From assembly GCF_030063445.1 (NCBI RefSeq), contig NZ_JASITD010000012.1, forward strand, positions 1-64,000: a stretch of DNA of 64,000 nt, in the 5' to 3' direction. The translations under genes and the position numbers were made by a program. The stretch's first letter is position 1; each line of letters opens with the position of its first letter. Shown here piece by piece: positions 34,104 to 43,347 of the stretch. Source of the stretch: Hymenobacter sp. H14-R3 (GTDB lineage Bacteria > Bacteroidota > Bacteroidia > Cytophagales > Hymenobacteraceae). The notes under the pieces were generated by a model, which saw only the letters and a program-made list of their open reading frames with translations, had not been told where the DNA came from and made no database searches.

Positions 34104-35348
34104 TTAGTTGATAATTGATAATTGGGAAAGAATGCGGCCCGTGGCCCCGGCGTGCGTGTGCACGTAGTCGAGGCTCATATCCTGCACTTTCAGGCGAGTC
34201 TCCTCATTGTAATACAGCCGGTCAAAGGCTGATTCGAGTTGCTGAGCCGACCGCACCGAAAAGGCGCAGCCCAACTCCACCAGCTCCACCGCCTCCTGAA
34301 ACCGCTGGTAGCGCGGCCCAAAAAATACTGGCAGCCCGAAGGCCGCCGCCTCCAGCGTGTTGTGCAGGCCGGCCCCAAACGCCCCGCCAATGTAGGCAAA
34401 GCGCCCGAAGCGGTAAAGCTGGCTCAGCATGCCCACGTTGTCGATGAGCAGCAGGCGGGCGTCGGCCACGGTGGCGGGTGTGGCCCGCGAGTAGCGCACC
34501 GTGAGGCCCGGCAGGGCAGCTTCCACCTCCAGCAGGTGTGCCTCGCTTACCTCATGCGGGGCCACGATAAAGCGCATGCTGCGGGCGTGCTTGCGCAGCA
34601 GCGGGGCCAGGGCGGGCAGGTCCTCGGGCCAGGTGCTGCCGGCTACCAGCGTGGGCGCGCCATCGGCCACGAAGGCTTCGGCCAGCGGCAGGGGGCGGGC
34701 GGGGGCCAGCGCCGTAGCCGCCACGGTGTCGAAACGGGTGTCGCCGGCCACGCTCACCCGCACTAGACCAATGCCGCGCAGCAGCTCGGCCGAGGCTTCA
34801 TTCTGAGTGAAAATGTGGCTAAGCTCACCCAGAATTTTTCGAAAAAAACCGCCCCAGGGTCGGAAGAAAACCTGGTCGGGCCGAAAGATGGCCGCCACCA
34901 CCACCGCCGGAATGTGCCGCTGCCGCAGTTCGCGCAGGAAAAAATACCAGAACTCGTACTTGACGAACACCGCTAGCTTGGGCTGCACGCTTTGCAGGAA
35001 CGCCTGGGCATTTTCGGCCGTATCGAGCGGTAGGTAGAAGATGTAGTCGGCCCCCGCCCACTGCTGCCGCACCTCGTAGCCCGAGGGCGAAAAAAACGTG
35101 AGCACAATTTTGTGGCCGGGGTACTGCCCGCGCAGCCCCTCAATGAGCGGGCGGCCCTGCTCAAACTCGCCCAGCGAGGCGCAGTGCACCCACAGGCGCG
35201 GCGCGGCATCGGCGGCCAGCGCCTGCGCAATGCGGGGCAGCAGCCCCGCGCGGCCCGCCACCCAGGCCGCCGCCTTGGGCACAAACGGAGACGCTAGGCG
35301 CAGCAATAAAGCGTAAAGTGCTAATGCTAAAGAATATATAAAAAGCAA
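34104..35348 (-). CDS. waaA: 3-deoxy-D-manno-octulosonic acid transferase
   Basis: A 414-residue inner-membrane GT30 enzyme that adds Kdo to lipid A precursor in LPS synthesis. It has an N-terminal membrane anchor (LFIYSLALALYALLLRLASPFV), the catalytic Glu in HCASLGEFEQGRPL and the CMP-Kdo-binding second domain (GSTWPEDLPALAPLL, FIGGAFG-type YIGGAFGAGLHN, NTLEAAAFGLPVFFGP). Full length. It lies between rsgA and the peroxiredoxin gene, all on the minus strand but with palindromes in the spacers. Confidence 0.96.
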   Translation of the reverse strand: MLFIYSLALALYALLLRLASPFVPKAAAWVAGRAGLLPRIAQALAADAAPRLWVHCASLGEFEQGRPLIEGLRGQYPGHKIVLTFFSPSGYEVRQQWAGADYIFYLPLDTAENAQAFLQSVQPKLAVFVKYEFWYFFLRELRQRHIPAVVVAAIFRPDQVFFRPWGGFFRKILGELSHIFTQNEASAELLRGIGLVRVSVAGDTRFDTVAATALAPARPLPLAEAFVADGAPTLVAGSTWPEDLPALAPLLRKHARSMRFIVAPHEVSEAHLLEVEAALPGLTVRYSRATPATVADARLLLIDNVGMLSQLYRFGRFAYIGGAFGAGLHNTLEAAAFGLPVFFGPRYQRFQEAVELVELGCAFSVRSAQQLESAFDRLYYNEETRLKVQDMSLDYVHTHAGATGRILSQLSIIN

Positions 35349-35405
35349 AAAAGGCCGCGCTCAGAATAAAAAGTCCGAACGCGGCCCCAAAAATACGGTA
35401 AATAT

Positions 35406-35481
35406 GTGCGGTAAGCTTCCGCTTGCCGTCAATAGAATAAAAGCTTTTATTCTATTGACGGCAAGCGGAAGCTTACCGCAC
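35406..35481. repeat. Perfect 76-bp palindrome downstream of the peroxiredoxin gene
   Basis: Two 38-bp arms meet at 35443/35444 without a loop and match exactly. Each arm contains a copy of the GGTAAGC...GCTTGCC element, the right-arm copy reading in the direction of the peroxiredoxin gene, whose stop is 3 bp away. Same total length as the 5261-5336 palindrome but different sequence. A nearby GGCCGCG/CGCGGCC stem (about 35355-35390) may be a further terminator. Confidence 0.93.
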
Positions 35482-35483
35482 GC

Positions 35484-36065
35484 TCAGCTCTCCTCGGCCT
35501 CCCAATTGGCGGGGCAGGTTTCGCCGTGCTCCTCGTAGTGGCGCAGGGCATCGACCATGCGCAGGGCGTCGGAGATGCGGCGGCCCAGGAAGCGGTCGTT
35601 CACGAGTTGGTGCCGCACAATGCCGTCGCGGTCAATCAAAAACAGGCCCCGGTAGGCCTGCGGCGAACCAATAAAAGTCATTTCGCCGGCTTCGTTGTAG
35701 TCGTAGTGGCCGGCCAGCACGTCGTAGTTGGCCGAGATAGTCTTGTTGGCGTCGGCAATGAGCGGGTACGTAACGCCCGCAATGCCGCCCTCGGCCTGCG
35801 GCGTGCGCAGCCACGCTTGGTGCGCCTGGTGCGAGTCGGTGCTGCACCCAATCACGGCCACGCCGCGGCGCTCAAACTCGGGCAGCATGGCCTGAAAAGC
35901 CAGTAGCTCGGTAGGGCAGAGGCTCGAAAAATCGGCCGGGTAAAAAAACAGGAGTACGTAGCGCTTACCCAGATAACGGTCGAGCGAAAAATCTTCCTCC
36001 AGTTGCTGGCCAATAACGGCCGGGGCCTTGAAAACAGGCGCGCGCTTACCAACGAGAACGGGCAT
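35484..36065 (-). CDS. 2-Cys peroxiredoxin (AhpC/TSA family)
   Basis: A 193-residue thiol peroxidase reducing hydrogen peroxide and organic peroxides in the cytosol. The peroxidatic Cys is in DFSSLCPTEL (about residue 50), where most relatives have a DFTFVCPTE motif; the resolving Cys is in GETCPANW near the C-terminus. The catalytic Arg region is present. FIGSPQAYRGLFLIDRDGIVRH is the conserved dimer-interface strand. Starts with MPVLVGKRAPVF. Confidence 0.94.
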   Translation of the reverse strand: MPVLVGKRAPVFKAPAVIGQQLEEDFSLDRYLGKRYVLLFFYPADFSSLCPTELLAFQAMLPEFERRGVAVIGCSTDSHQAHQAWLRTPQAEGGIAGVTYPLIADANKTISANYDVLAGHYDYNEAGEMTFIGSPQAYRGLFLIDRDGIVRHQLVNDRFLGRRISDALRMVDALRHYEEHGETCPANWEAEES

Positions 36066-36193
36066 TATAGTGAATTATAAAGTAGAAAGTATGAATTAGG
36101 TCCGTCTGCCTCTGCGACTTCTGCGCAAAACCTCCGCGCCTTCTGCGGGCTAAGACGTTGCTGCCGCCTCATACTCCAAACGTCCTCAAACGG

Positions 36194-37528
36194 TTATTCG
36201 CGCACCAAAAACTGGAACGTGCTACGCGTGCGCTGCTCCAGCAGCAGCACCCGCCCGCCGGTCAGCCGCTCTACACTAGCCTGGTCGTAATGCTTAATCG
36301 TAAAGAGCGTCAAATCAGCATTATACTGGATGCGAAACTGCCCGCCCAGCAGCTCCAGCAGCCGCTGCACCCGCATTGCGGAGTAATCGACGCACACCGA
36401 AAAGCTGATGGCCGAGTTCTGCATAAGGTTGATTTTGAGCCGCGCCTGCGCCAGCGCTCCAAAAATTACCTCCAGGTTTTCCTCCGAAATAAACGCAAAA
36501 TCCTTGCTCTCAAATGATAGTAGCCCCTGCCCAGCCTTGCGGATAAACGCCGGCACCAGCGGCGCGTGCTGGCAGTCGTGGATGAGCGTGCCCGGCGCGG
36601 CCGGGTCCAGAAACGACTTCACCCGCAGCGGAATACCGCGCTCAGCCAGCGGCTTCAACGTTTTGGGGTGAATCACGCTGGCCCCGTAAAACGCCATTTC
36701 AATCGTTTCCTGGTAGCTGATTTCGGGGTACAGCACCGTATCAGCAAATATTTTGGGGTCGGCGTTGAGCAGGCCCGGCACGTCCTTCCAGATGGTCACC
36801 GACTCGGCCCGCAGGCAATAGGCAAGGATGGCGGCCGTATAATCAGAACCCTCGCGGCCTAAGGTGGTAGTGCGGCCGTCAGTCGTGCCGCCAACGAAGC
36901 CTTGGGTGACAATAATAGCGTTTCTGCCAGTGTGGAAGAGATTATTATCGGCCCGAAAAAAGGTATCGGCAGTACTGCATACATTTTGCTCCGTTGTTAC
37001 CCAGTCAACCCGCGCTTCTCGCCAGGTTAAGTCTGTCTGAATTAAACCACTGGTTGGATACCAATGCACTGGTCTATCTAAATTGTAGTAAGCCAATGCA
37101 TTGGCAACGATGTTTGCGGAAAGCAACTCACCATAACTAATAATTTGGTCATATCCTTCATCATAATCAGCGTTTGGCAGCACTTGGGCCAAAGCTTTTT
37201 TTAATGTAGCAAAAGGCATCATTGGAGACTCTGATTCATCTAAGTTCTCCCGGTATTCAACCAACTGTTCCTGTAATTCTATGTGCGCCTGTTGATGATA
37301 TGCCTCCAGCGCCGCTAACTGCGCCGAGTAGTCCTGCCCATAGTAAGCTAGGTCAAAAATTTCTTCCAGCGCATTAGTCGTCTTGCCCATCGCCGATACC
37401 ACAATGAGCAGCGGCCCCTTGGGCCCAAAGTCGCGCACGATGCGGCAAAGGTTCAGTATCGCCGCCGCATCCTTCACCGAGGCCCCGCCAAATTTGTAGA
37501 CTTGCAAGCCTGTCAATTCATTTCCCAT
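36194..37528 (-). CDS. lysC: Aspartate kinase
   Basis: A 444-residue monofunctional aspartokinase, the first step to lysine, threonine, methionine and diaminopimelate. The N-terminal KFGGASVKDA motif, the substrate-binding TTLGREGSDYTAAI and the ACT-type regulatory region at the C-terminus (LLSFESKDFAFISEENLEVI onward) are visible, so feedback control by an amino acid is likely. The ATG at 37528 (MGNELTG) is chosen over a TTG three codons upstream. The segment about 36900-37320 is visibly AT-richer than the rest of the gene. Confidence 0.93.
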   Translation of the reverse strand: MGNELTGLQVYKFGGASVKDAAAILNLCRIVRDFGPKGPLLIVVSAMGKTTNALEEIFDLAYYGQDYSAQLAALEAYHQQAHIELQEQLVEYRENLDESESPMMPFATLKKALAQVLPNADYDEGYDQIISYGELLSANIVANALAYYNLDRPVHWYPTSGLIQTDLTWREARVDWVTTEQNVCSTADTFFRADNNLFHTGRNAIIVTQGFVGGTTDGRTTTLGREGSDYTAAILAYCLRAESVTIWKDVPGLLNADPKIFADTVLYPEISYQETIEMAFYGASVIHPKTLKPLAERGIPLRVKSFLDPAAPGTLIHDCQHAPLVPAFIRKAGQGLLSFESKDFAFISEENLEVIFGALAQARLKINLMQNSAISFSVCVDYSAMRVQRLLELLGGQFRIQYNADLTLFTIKHYDQASVERLTGGRVLLLEQRTRSTFQFLVRE

Positions 37529-37581
37529 AGGCCCCAAAACTAGCTTGCGCGCCGCATTTAGGTAGCTTAGCCCGGCATCGG

Positions 37582-37589
37582 TAGCTTTG
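37582..37589 (+). promoter_or_regulatory. Candidate -10 element for fbp
   Basis: TAGCTTTG fits TAnnTTTG, 27 bp before the fbp ATG. No good TTG partner was seen. Confidence 0.4.
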
Positions 37590-37615
37590 CGCTAGCTCTC
37601 GCCCCTCTTTTATTT

Positions 37616-38629
37616 ATGGACCACAACAAACTCGCCCTGCCCGTCGGCACTACCCTCGACCGCTTCATCATGCGCAAGCAGGAAGATTTCCCCTATGCCA
37701 CCGGGGAGCTGTCGCAACTGCTGCGCGATATTGCGCTGGCCGCCAAAATCGTGAACCGCGAAATCAACCGCTCGGGCCTCATCGACATTGCCGGGGCCTA
37801 CGGCAACCGCAACGTGCAGGGTGAAGACCAGCAGAAGCTTGACGTAATTGCCAACATTCGGTTTATCAGGGCGTTGCGCAATGGCGGCGAAGTCTGCACC
37901 ATCATCTCTGAGGAGGATGAGGATATCATCCAGACCGGTAACAACCAGGGTAAGTACGTGGTAGCCATTGACCCGCTCGACGGCAGCAGCAACATCGACG
38001 TGAACGTTAGCATCGGCACTATTTTCAGCGTCTACCGGCGTATTTCACCCACCGGCCGCGAGGGCACCGAGGCCGATTGCCTCCAGCCCGGCACCCACCA
38101 GGTGGCGGCGGGCTACGTTATCTACGGCTCCAGCACGATGCTCGTGTACACGACTGGCAACGGCGTCAACGGCTTTACCTATGAGCCCAGCCTGGGCGAA
38201 TTTTTCCTTTCGCACCCCGATATCCAAACGCCCAAAACCGGTGCCGTTTACTCCATCAACGAAGGCTCGTCCGATTCGTTTTCGCCCGGCGTGGCCGCGT
38301 TCGTGCAACACTGCAAGGCTACCAATTTCTCGGCCCGCTACATCGGCTCGCTGGTGGCCGACTTTCACCGCAACCTGCTCAAAGGCGGCATCTACATCTA
38401 TCCCGCCACTGCCAAAGCGCCCGGCGGCAAGCTGCGCCTCATGTACGAGTGCAACCCGCTGGCCTTCATCGTGGAGCAAGCCGGCGGCAAAAGCTCCGAT
38501 GGCGTCCACCGCACCCTCGAGATTGAGCCTAAAACCTGCCACGCGCGCTGCCCCGTTTTTATCGGCAGCCGCGAGCTGGTAGAGCAAGCCGAAGCCTTCC
38601 TGGCGAAAGAAAAAGAAAATGTAGGGTAA
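37616..38629 (+). CDS. fbp: Fructose-1,6-bisphosphatase class I
   Basis: A 337-residue gluconeogenic enzyme hydrolysing fructose-1,6-bisphosphate. Metal-binding residues are in the SEEDED and [10 protein letters not shown] segments (about residues 97-130), and the late [21 protein letters not shown] is the conserved C-terminal substrate region. Length is standard. Its stop codon TAA is part of the GGTAAGC element that follows. Confidence 0.97.
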   Translation: MDHNKLALPVGTTLDRFIMRKQEDFPYATGELSQLLRDIALAAKIVNREINRSGLIDIAGAYGNRNVQGEDQQKLDVIANIRFIRALRNGGEVCTIISEEDEDIIQTGNNQGKYVVAIDPLDGSSNIDVNVSIGTIFSVYRRISPTGREGTEADCLQPGTHQVAAGYVIYGSSTMLVYTTGNGVNGFTYEPSLGEFFLSHPDIQTPKTGAVYSINEGSSDSFSPGVAAFVQHCKATNFSARYIGSLVADFHRNLLKGGIYIYPATAKAPGGKLRLMYECNPLAFIVEQAGGKSSDGVHRTLEIEPKTCHARCPVFIGSRELVEQAEAFLAKEKENVG

Positions 38630-38685
38630 GCTTCATCTTGCCGCCGCCCGCGCCACCCAATGGCGGTAAGCTAAAGCTTAGCCTA
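38619..38685 (+). repeat. 3'-end element pair after fbp
   Basis: ATGTAGGGTAAGCTTCATC... (38619-38645) runs through the fbp stop codon, and an inverted partner (38662-38685, GGCGGTAAGCTAAAGCTTAG) pairs with it. It belongs to the GGTAAGCTTTAGCTTGCC family seen at 28357, 35406, 49125 and 49391. Confidence 0.7.
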
Positions 38686-38690
38686 TACGC

Positions 38691-38728
38691 AAAAAAAGCC
38701 GTTCCTAAGTTCAGGAACGGCTTTTTTG
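38691..38728. terminator. Bidirectional terminator between fbp and the DUF5606 gene
   Basis: AAAAAAAGCCGTTCCT and AGGAACGGCTTTTTT arms give an A-run on one side and a T-run on the other, serving both convergent genes. Confidence 0.9.
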
Positions 38729-38744
38729 TAACCAAAAACGAAAC

Positions 38745-39299
38745 TTACTCCGCTTTCTTGCTGCTCTTCTTTTTGGCAGCCGGGGCAGCTTCCGTAGTTA
38801 CCTCGGGGTTGCCGGTGGGCGTGGCGGCCTCATCCTCCGCGCCGATTACGCCGCCGGTGCTCAAGGGCTCGTCGGCAGCAGGCTCGTCGGCAGCCTCCGT
38901 GGCAGCCGTGTAGGTAAGATGTTGGCTCACAATACCATACCAGGTAGCGAGCTTCTTGATGTCGGACTGGTACACGCGCTGGCGGTCGTACTCGGGCAGC
39001 ACGCCGGCCAAAAACTCGGTCAGCTCGCTTTCGCTAGACTTGTTCGTAACGGACAGGCTAGTACCGTGCTGCTGGTAAATGCGCTCAAAAACCTCCGTCA
39101 GCGGCACCGTATCGTCCGAATCCTGGGCGTAGATGCCGATTTCACTCAGCAGTGATACTTTGTTGCTGGCCGGGGCCAGCGAGCGGGTTGCTTTGGCGTC
39201 CAAGCTTTCAACCAACACACCATGGCGGGCGGGCCGCACCAGGCGGAACAAACCCGGCTGGCCACTGATGGCCGCCAGCTCTTTCAAATCGTAGGGCAT
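38745..39299 (-). CDS. DUF5606 family protein
   Basis: A 184-residue protein of the DUF5606 family found in Bacteroidota. The conserved part is the first 120 residues: MPYDLKELAAISGQPGLFRL, then SLLSEIGIYAQDSDDTVPL and the helical LPEYDRQRVYQSDIKKLATWY. A low-complexity Glu/Ala/Thr tail ends in a Lys/Ser-rich stretch (KKKSSKKAE), which may be disordered. Function unknown. The start at 39299 matches the family opening. Confidence 0.88.
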   Translation of the reverse strand: MPYDLKELAAISGQPGLFRLVRPARHGVLVESLDAKATRSLAPASNKVSLLSEIGIYAQDSDDTVPLTEVFERIYQQHGTSLSVTNKSSESELTEFLAGVLPEYDRQRVYQSDIKKLATWYGIVSQHLTYTAATEAADEPAADEPLSTGGVIGAEDEAATPTGNPEVTTEAAPAAKKKSSKKAE

Positions 39300-39395
39300 T
39301 CTTTTTGTAGTTAGGAATTGGCAATGGAGAATAAAGGGCAAGGAGTGAAAGGTGCAAAGCCAACCGGGCAGTTCTTCACGCCTCTTTCTTCATTC

Positions 39396-39851
39396 TTAGT
39401 TTTCCAACGCATTCGAGCCGGTAACGCCGAGCTTGAAGTCGATGGGTAGGCTGGTTAAAATCGGGTATTCGGGTTTCTTGAACTTGAGCAGGCGCACCAC
39501 GCGAGCCGCCTCCTCACCAGTGCCGCCGCCCACTTGCTTCACAATGCGCAGGCCCTGCATGGTGCCATCGGGGTTCAGGGTAAAGCTCACGATGCAGCGC
39601 CCTTGCATGCGGTTGCGCTTGGCCATCAGCGGGTACTTCAACTCCTTGGCAATGAAGGCGTACATCGCCTCCTGCCCGCCTTCGTAGTAAGCCGCCACCG
39701 GAACGTCTTTGCCTACGTGGGCAATGCCCGCGCCCTGTTCGGTTGGCGGCACCGTCTGCGAGGGTGGCACCGTATTGGGCTTGGGCGTTTGGGCGTGGGC
39801 GGCGGCCAGCAAGCCGCAGATAGCCAGGGGCGTAAGCAGTATTTTTTTCAT
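39396..39851 (-). CDS. Periplasmic TonB C-terminal-like protein
   Basis: A 151-residue secreted protein: signal peptide MKKILLTPLAICGLLAAAHA, then a Pro/Thr-rich linker and a TonB C-terminal domain (YPLMAKRNRMQGRCIVSFTLNPDGTMQ). It has no membrane anchor, so it is not a classical TonB energy transducer. The two Lys/Tyr-Pro motifs are typical of the fold. Role unknown; such stand-alone domains are common in Bacteroidota. Confidence 0.88.
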   Translation of the reverse strand: MKKILLTPLAICGLLAAAHAQTPKPNTVPPSQTVPPTEQGAGIAHVGKDVPVAAYYEGGQEAMYAFIAKELKYPLMAKRNRMQGRCIVSFTLNPDGTMQGLRIVKQVGGGTGEEAARVVRLLKFKKPEYPILTSLPIDFKLGVTGSNALEN

Positions 39852-39914
39852 GTTAATAAGGAAGGACAAAGCCGATAAGACCCTGCCCCTGGGCAATTGA
39901 CGGGCCAAAAGTAA

Positions 39915-40532
39915 CTAAGCGCCTGCGGCATCGGCGGCCACCTGCCGGTTTATCTCCGTAATAAAGCCCAACACTTCCTCGCGGCCCAGCCCGGTTTCGG
40001 CCGAGGTTATGAAGTAGCGTGGGAGTTCGTCCCAGGTTTCGCCCATCTTAGCCAAGTAATTGTTAATCAGATTCTTGGTCTGACTGGTTGACTGCTTATC
40101 CGTCTTCGTGAAAATCATCACGAACGGCACACCATCCTCGCCTAGCTTGGTCATAAACTCCAGGTCGGCGGCCTGCGGCGCGTGGCGCGAGTCGAGCAGC
40201 ACGCACACGCAGGTCAGGTTTTCGCGCTTGGTGAGGTAGGCGTTTATCATCTTGCCCCATTCGGCGCGAGAGGTTTTGCTCACTTTGGCGTAGCCGTAGC
40301 CCGGTAAGTCGACCAAGTACCACTCATCGTTGATGTTAAAATGGTTGATAACCTGCGTTTTGCCCGGCGTGCTCGACGTTTTGGCCAAGCCCGAGCGGCT
40401 GGTCAGCATATTTATCAGCGACGACTTACCCACGTTGGAACGCCCGATGAAGGCGTACTCGGGGCGGTTGGGGGGCGGGCAGAGGGCTACCTGGGTATTA
40501 CTGACTAAAAAACTTGCTTCACGAATTACCAT
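39915..40532 (-). CDS. engB: Ribosome biogenesis GTPase EngB (YsxC/YihA)
   Basis: A 205-residue Era-like GTPase needed for 50S assembly. Motifs: G1 GRSNVGKSS, G2 in KTSSTPGKTQVINHF, G3 DLPGYG, G4 TKTDK and G5-like SAETG. The start at 40532 (MVIREASFLVSN) gives the canonical N-terminus. Divergent from the PorE-like gene, with 424 bp of spacer. Confidence 0.97.
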   Translation of the reverse strand: MVIREASFLVSNTQVALCPPPNRPEYAFIGRSNVGKSSLINMLTSRSGLAKTSSTPGKTQVINHFNINDEWYLVDLPGYGYAKVSKTSRAEWGKMINAYLTKRENLTCVCVLLDSRHAPQAADLEFMTKLGEDGVPFVMIFTKTDKQSTSQTKNLINNYLAKMGETWDELPRYFITSAETGLGREEVLGFITEINRQVAADAAGA

Positions 40533-40956
40533 TGTTGGGTTACCTATCGGACGATGCGGGTACAAAGATGCGCTACGCTGCGGGTGCCAGCTTGGCTCCG
40601 TGCACAGCAACAGTAGCTAAACAGTTGTCTTTCAAAACCTGCCACTATATTTGCACGGTTCCTGTTAGCTGCAATTCAGAACGCGCGTAACTTTTCCAGA
40701 CAGTTGCCAGCCAGCTTTAGTGCCCAGGGGCCGCCCGCCCGGCCGCGCTTTCTCGGTATATTTGTTGCTGCAATGGGCTTCGTGGCCCCGTAGCTGTTTT
40801 ACCTGTCTGCTGGCCAACCGGGCCAACCCTGACGCCGAAATTTAGTATAAGCCGGCAAAAGCAAGCCCACCCCGTGCGCTGTGCTGAACCGCCGACCTAG
40901 TGCTGAAACCCTCCCTTCGCTCTTCACTCTAAAATTTTCCAAACACCCTTTTTTCA
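40533..40956. other. 424-bp divergent spacer between engB and the PorE-like gene
   Basis: No coding gene is supported. A full plus-strand promoter is at 40625-40653 and a second TATATTTG -10 match lies at 40757-40764. The roughly 300-bp leader that follows contains G/C-rich runs (about 40725-40745) that could fold, but I cannot assign it to a known RNA class. Confidence 0.4.
40625..40653 (+). promoter_or_regulatory. Promoter upstream of the PorE-like gene
   Basis: TTG at 40625-40627, an 18-bp spacer and TATATTTG at 40646-40653 fit the Bacteroidota consensus. Transcription would start near 40660, about 300 nt before the ATG. Confidence 0.6.
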
Positions 40957-43206
40957 ATGGACAACGTATCCAAAAGGCTGCTGCAAGCTTCCTGCGCGCT
41001 AGCTCTAACGGCGACCGTGGCTACTTCGGCCCAGGCCCAAAGCACCCGCAAGGACTTGCAAACCGGCAACAAGCTGTTCAACCAGGAGAACTACCGCGCC
41101 TCCATCCCTTACTACGAGCGGGTGATTGCCAAGGACCCCAACAACGCGCAAGCCTTGTTCCGGGCCGGGGTAGCATACTTGTCCTTTGACAAAGAGAAGG
41201 CCAGCGATTACATCTACAAAGCCCAGAAGCTGAAGCCGAAGGTATCGAAAGATGTGGAGTACTGGTTGGGCCGCGTCGACCACCTCAACTACAACTTTGA
41301 TGAGGCCATCACGCATTACCAGGCGTATAACGCTACGCTGAAAAAGCGCAGTGATTCGCGCCGTGAGGAAGTAGCCCAGCTGATTCAGCACAGCAAGAAC
41401 GCGAAAGTGTTGTTTAACTCGCCCAAGGATATCTTCGTGAAGAACCTTGGCCCTACCGTGAACACGCAGTACGCGGAGCACAGCCCGGTTATCTCTTCGG
41501 ATGATAAGACCCTGATTTTCACCACGCGTGCTAACCCGGCCGATATTCCCGGCCTACAGCAGCGCGCTGGTAAAAAAGACATTGCTGCCGATGGCGAGTA
41601 CTTCGAAGGCATTGTAGAAACGCACCGCATCGATGCCGACAACTGGGAGAAGCCCCGCTCGCTGGGCGCTGCGCTTAATACCAAAGGCCACGATGGTTCG
41701 GACCAACTGTTCGATAACGATACCAAGCTGCTCATGTACCGCGATGACGAGGACGGCGACGTTTTTGTATCGTCGAAGACGCAGGGCGGCGACTGGGGCC
41801 AGCCTACCAAACTCAACAGCAACATCAACTCCAAGGCCCGGGAGGGAGATGCCTACATCACGCCCGATGGCCTGACGCTGTATTTCTCAACCGGCAAATA
41901 CTCGGAAGACAATAACCTCGACCTCTATTACAGTACCCGCACGGCAGGCGGCGACTGGGGCCCGGCTAAGTCGCTGGGTGGTGCCATTAATACCAAGGAG
42001 GACGACGATAGCCCGTACTTGAGCCAAGACGGCAAAACCCTGTATTTCGCTTCGAAAGGGCACAATACAATGGGTGGCTACGACATCTTCAAGTCGAAGT
42101 ACGACAGCATCGGCCACAAGTGGAGCCGCCCCGAGAACATGGGCTACCCCGTTAACACGCCCGATGATGACTCTTACTACCGCTTGGCTCCCGACGGCAC
42201 GTACGCTTACCTCAGTTCGTACCGCATTGGCGGCTATGGTGAGAAGGATATCTACACCATCAGCTACATCAAGAACATCACCATCAAAGGTGCTGTGTTC
42301 TCGAAGCGTGACAGCACGCAGGCCATCCCCGGCGTAGAGTTGGTGTTCAACGGTACGCAGGCCGACAAAACGGCCATTAGCTTCCGCGATGTAACCAAAG
42401 ACCCCGGTGGTGATTACCAAGTAAAAGTTCTGTCGGCCCGTACCTATCAGGTAGCTGTGAACAAGGATGGTAAGAACATTGAGACCCAGGAGTTTGCAGT
42501 GCCGATTTCGACGAACGATTCGACGAGCATCACCAAGAACTTCTACGTTGACTACATCGATACCATTAGCACGGGTATTGCTCGTGGCATGCGTCCGATT
42601 TACTTCGACACCGACAAGTACAAGCTGCGGGCTGAATCAGTTACCACGCTTAATAACACGGCCGCAATTCTGAAAGCTAATACTGGGCTTAATATCTCGA
42701 TTGAAGGCAATTGCGACTCGCGCAACACGGATGAGTACAATATGGTGCTCGGCCAGAACCGCGCCGATGCTGCCAAGAACTACCTCGTGAAGCAAGGGGT
42801 AGCTTCGGCTCGCCTCACCACCGTAAGCTACGGTGAGCGCAAGCCCGCTGCTCCGAACGATTCGCCCGAGAACATGCAGCTCAACCGCCGCGATGATTTC
42901 AAGGTGGTGCTAAAAGAGGGCGAGAAAATGCCCGTAATGCAGCCGGTTACTTCAGCTACTACCACTACCACCATTATTGCAGTACCCGTGCGCTCGGCCC
43001 CGCCGCTGCCCGGCAAGAGCAAGGTGAAACTGGCCGACGGCACCAAGGTAAAAACCAAAGTGGACGAGGATAGCGACAAAGTGAAGGTGAAAACCAAAGG
43101 CGCCGCTGGCGAGAAGTCGAAGACAGTATCCAAAAACGGTGAGCTGGATTCGAAAGCCAAAGACGCTTCGGGCGAAAAAGCCAAGGTAAAAGTGAAGGCT
43201 GAGTAG
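40957..43206 (+). CDS. PorE-like OmpA-family protein (TPR, PD40 propeller, OmpA)
   Basis: A 749-residue exported protein with the domain order of the type IX secretion component PorE. It has a signal peptide ending near SAQAQS, TPR repeats (about 30-150, DLQTGNKLFNQENYRASIPY), a PD40/WD40-like propeller (about 170-430, with SPVISSDDKTLIFTTR and SPYLSQDGKTLYFAS), a carboxypeptidase-regulatory-like domain (about 444-530) and an OmpA C-terminal peptidoglycan-binding domain (about 545-645, ending in QLNRRDDF). A Lys/Val-rich charged tail follows. A role in anchoring the secretion machine to peptidoglycan is inferred by architecture; porT is 800 bp downstream. Confidence 0.85.
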   Translation: MDNVSKRLLQASCALALTATVATSAQAQSTRKDLQTGNKLFNQENYRASIPYYERVIAKDPNNAQALFRAGVAYLSFDKEKASDYIYKAQKLKPKVSKDVEYWLGRVDHLNYNFDEAITHYQAYNATLKKRSDSRREEVAQLIQHSKNAKVLFNSPKDIFVKNLGPTVNTQYAEHSPVISSDDKTLIFTTRANPADIPGLQQRAGKKDIAADGEYFEGIVETHRIDADNWEKPRSLGAALNTKGHDGSDQLFDNDTKLLMYRDDEDGDVFVSSKTQGGDWGQPTKLNSNINSKAREGDAYITPDGLTLYFSTGKYSEDNNLDLYYSTRTAGGDWGPAKSLGGAINTKEDDDSPYLSQDGKTLYFASKGHNTMGGYDIFKSKYDSIGHKWSRPENMGYPVNTPDDDSYYRLAPDGTYAYLSSYRIGGYGEKDIYTISYIKNITIKGAVFSKRDSTQAIPGVELVFNGTQADKTAISFRDVTKDPGGDYQVKVLSARTYQVAVNKDGKNIETQEFAVPISTNDSTSITKNFYVDYIDTISTGIARGMRPIYFDTDKYKLRAESVTTLNNTAAILKANTGLNISIEGNCDSRNTDEYNMVLGQNRADAAKNYLVKQGVASARLTTVSYGERKPAAPNDSPENMQLNRRDDFKVVLKEGEKMPVMQPVTSATTTTTIIAVPVRSAPPLPGKSKVKLADGTKVKTKVDEDSDKVKVKTKGAAGEKSKTVSKNGELDSKAKDASGEKAKVKVKAE

Positions 43207-43232
43207 TCTTCGGCAGATTTGCTGAAAAAATA

Positions 43233-43265
43233 GAACGGCCGGACGAACAGTCCGGCCGTTTTTTT
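43233..43265 (+). terminator. Rho-independent terminator of the PorE-like gene
   Basis: AACGGCCGGA and TCCGGCCGTT arms around a 6-nt loop with a run of T, 28 bp after the stop codon. Confidence 0.92.
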
Positions 43266-43347
43266 GTCCTGCTGGGTAGCGAGCCCAACTTCGTGGCTGC
43301 TTCCTACGCAATTTTTGCGGCGCATTGCCGTTCTTTGCATTCCTCCT

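Noticed and set aside
40654..40956. Possible tRNA, tmRNA or other known RNA gene in the PorE-like leader
   Set aside because: No cloverleaf, T-loop GTTCRANNC pattern or other class-specific feature could be identified by eye.
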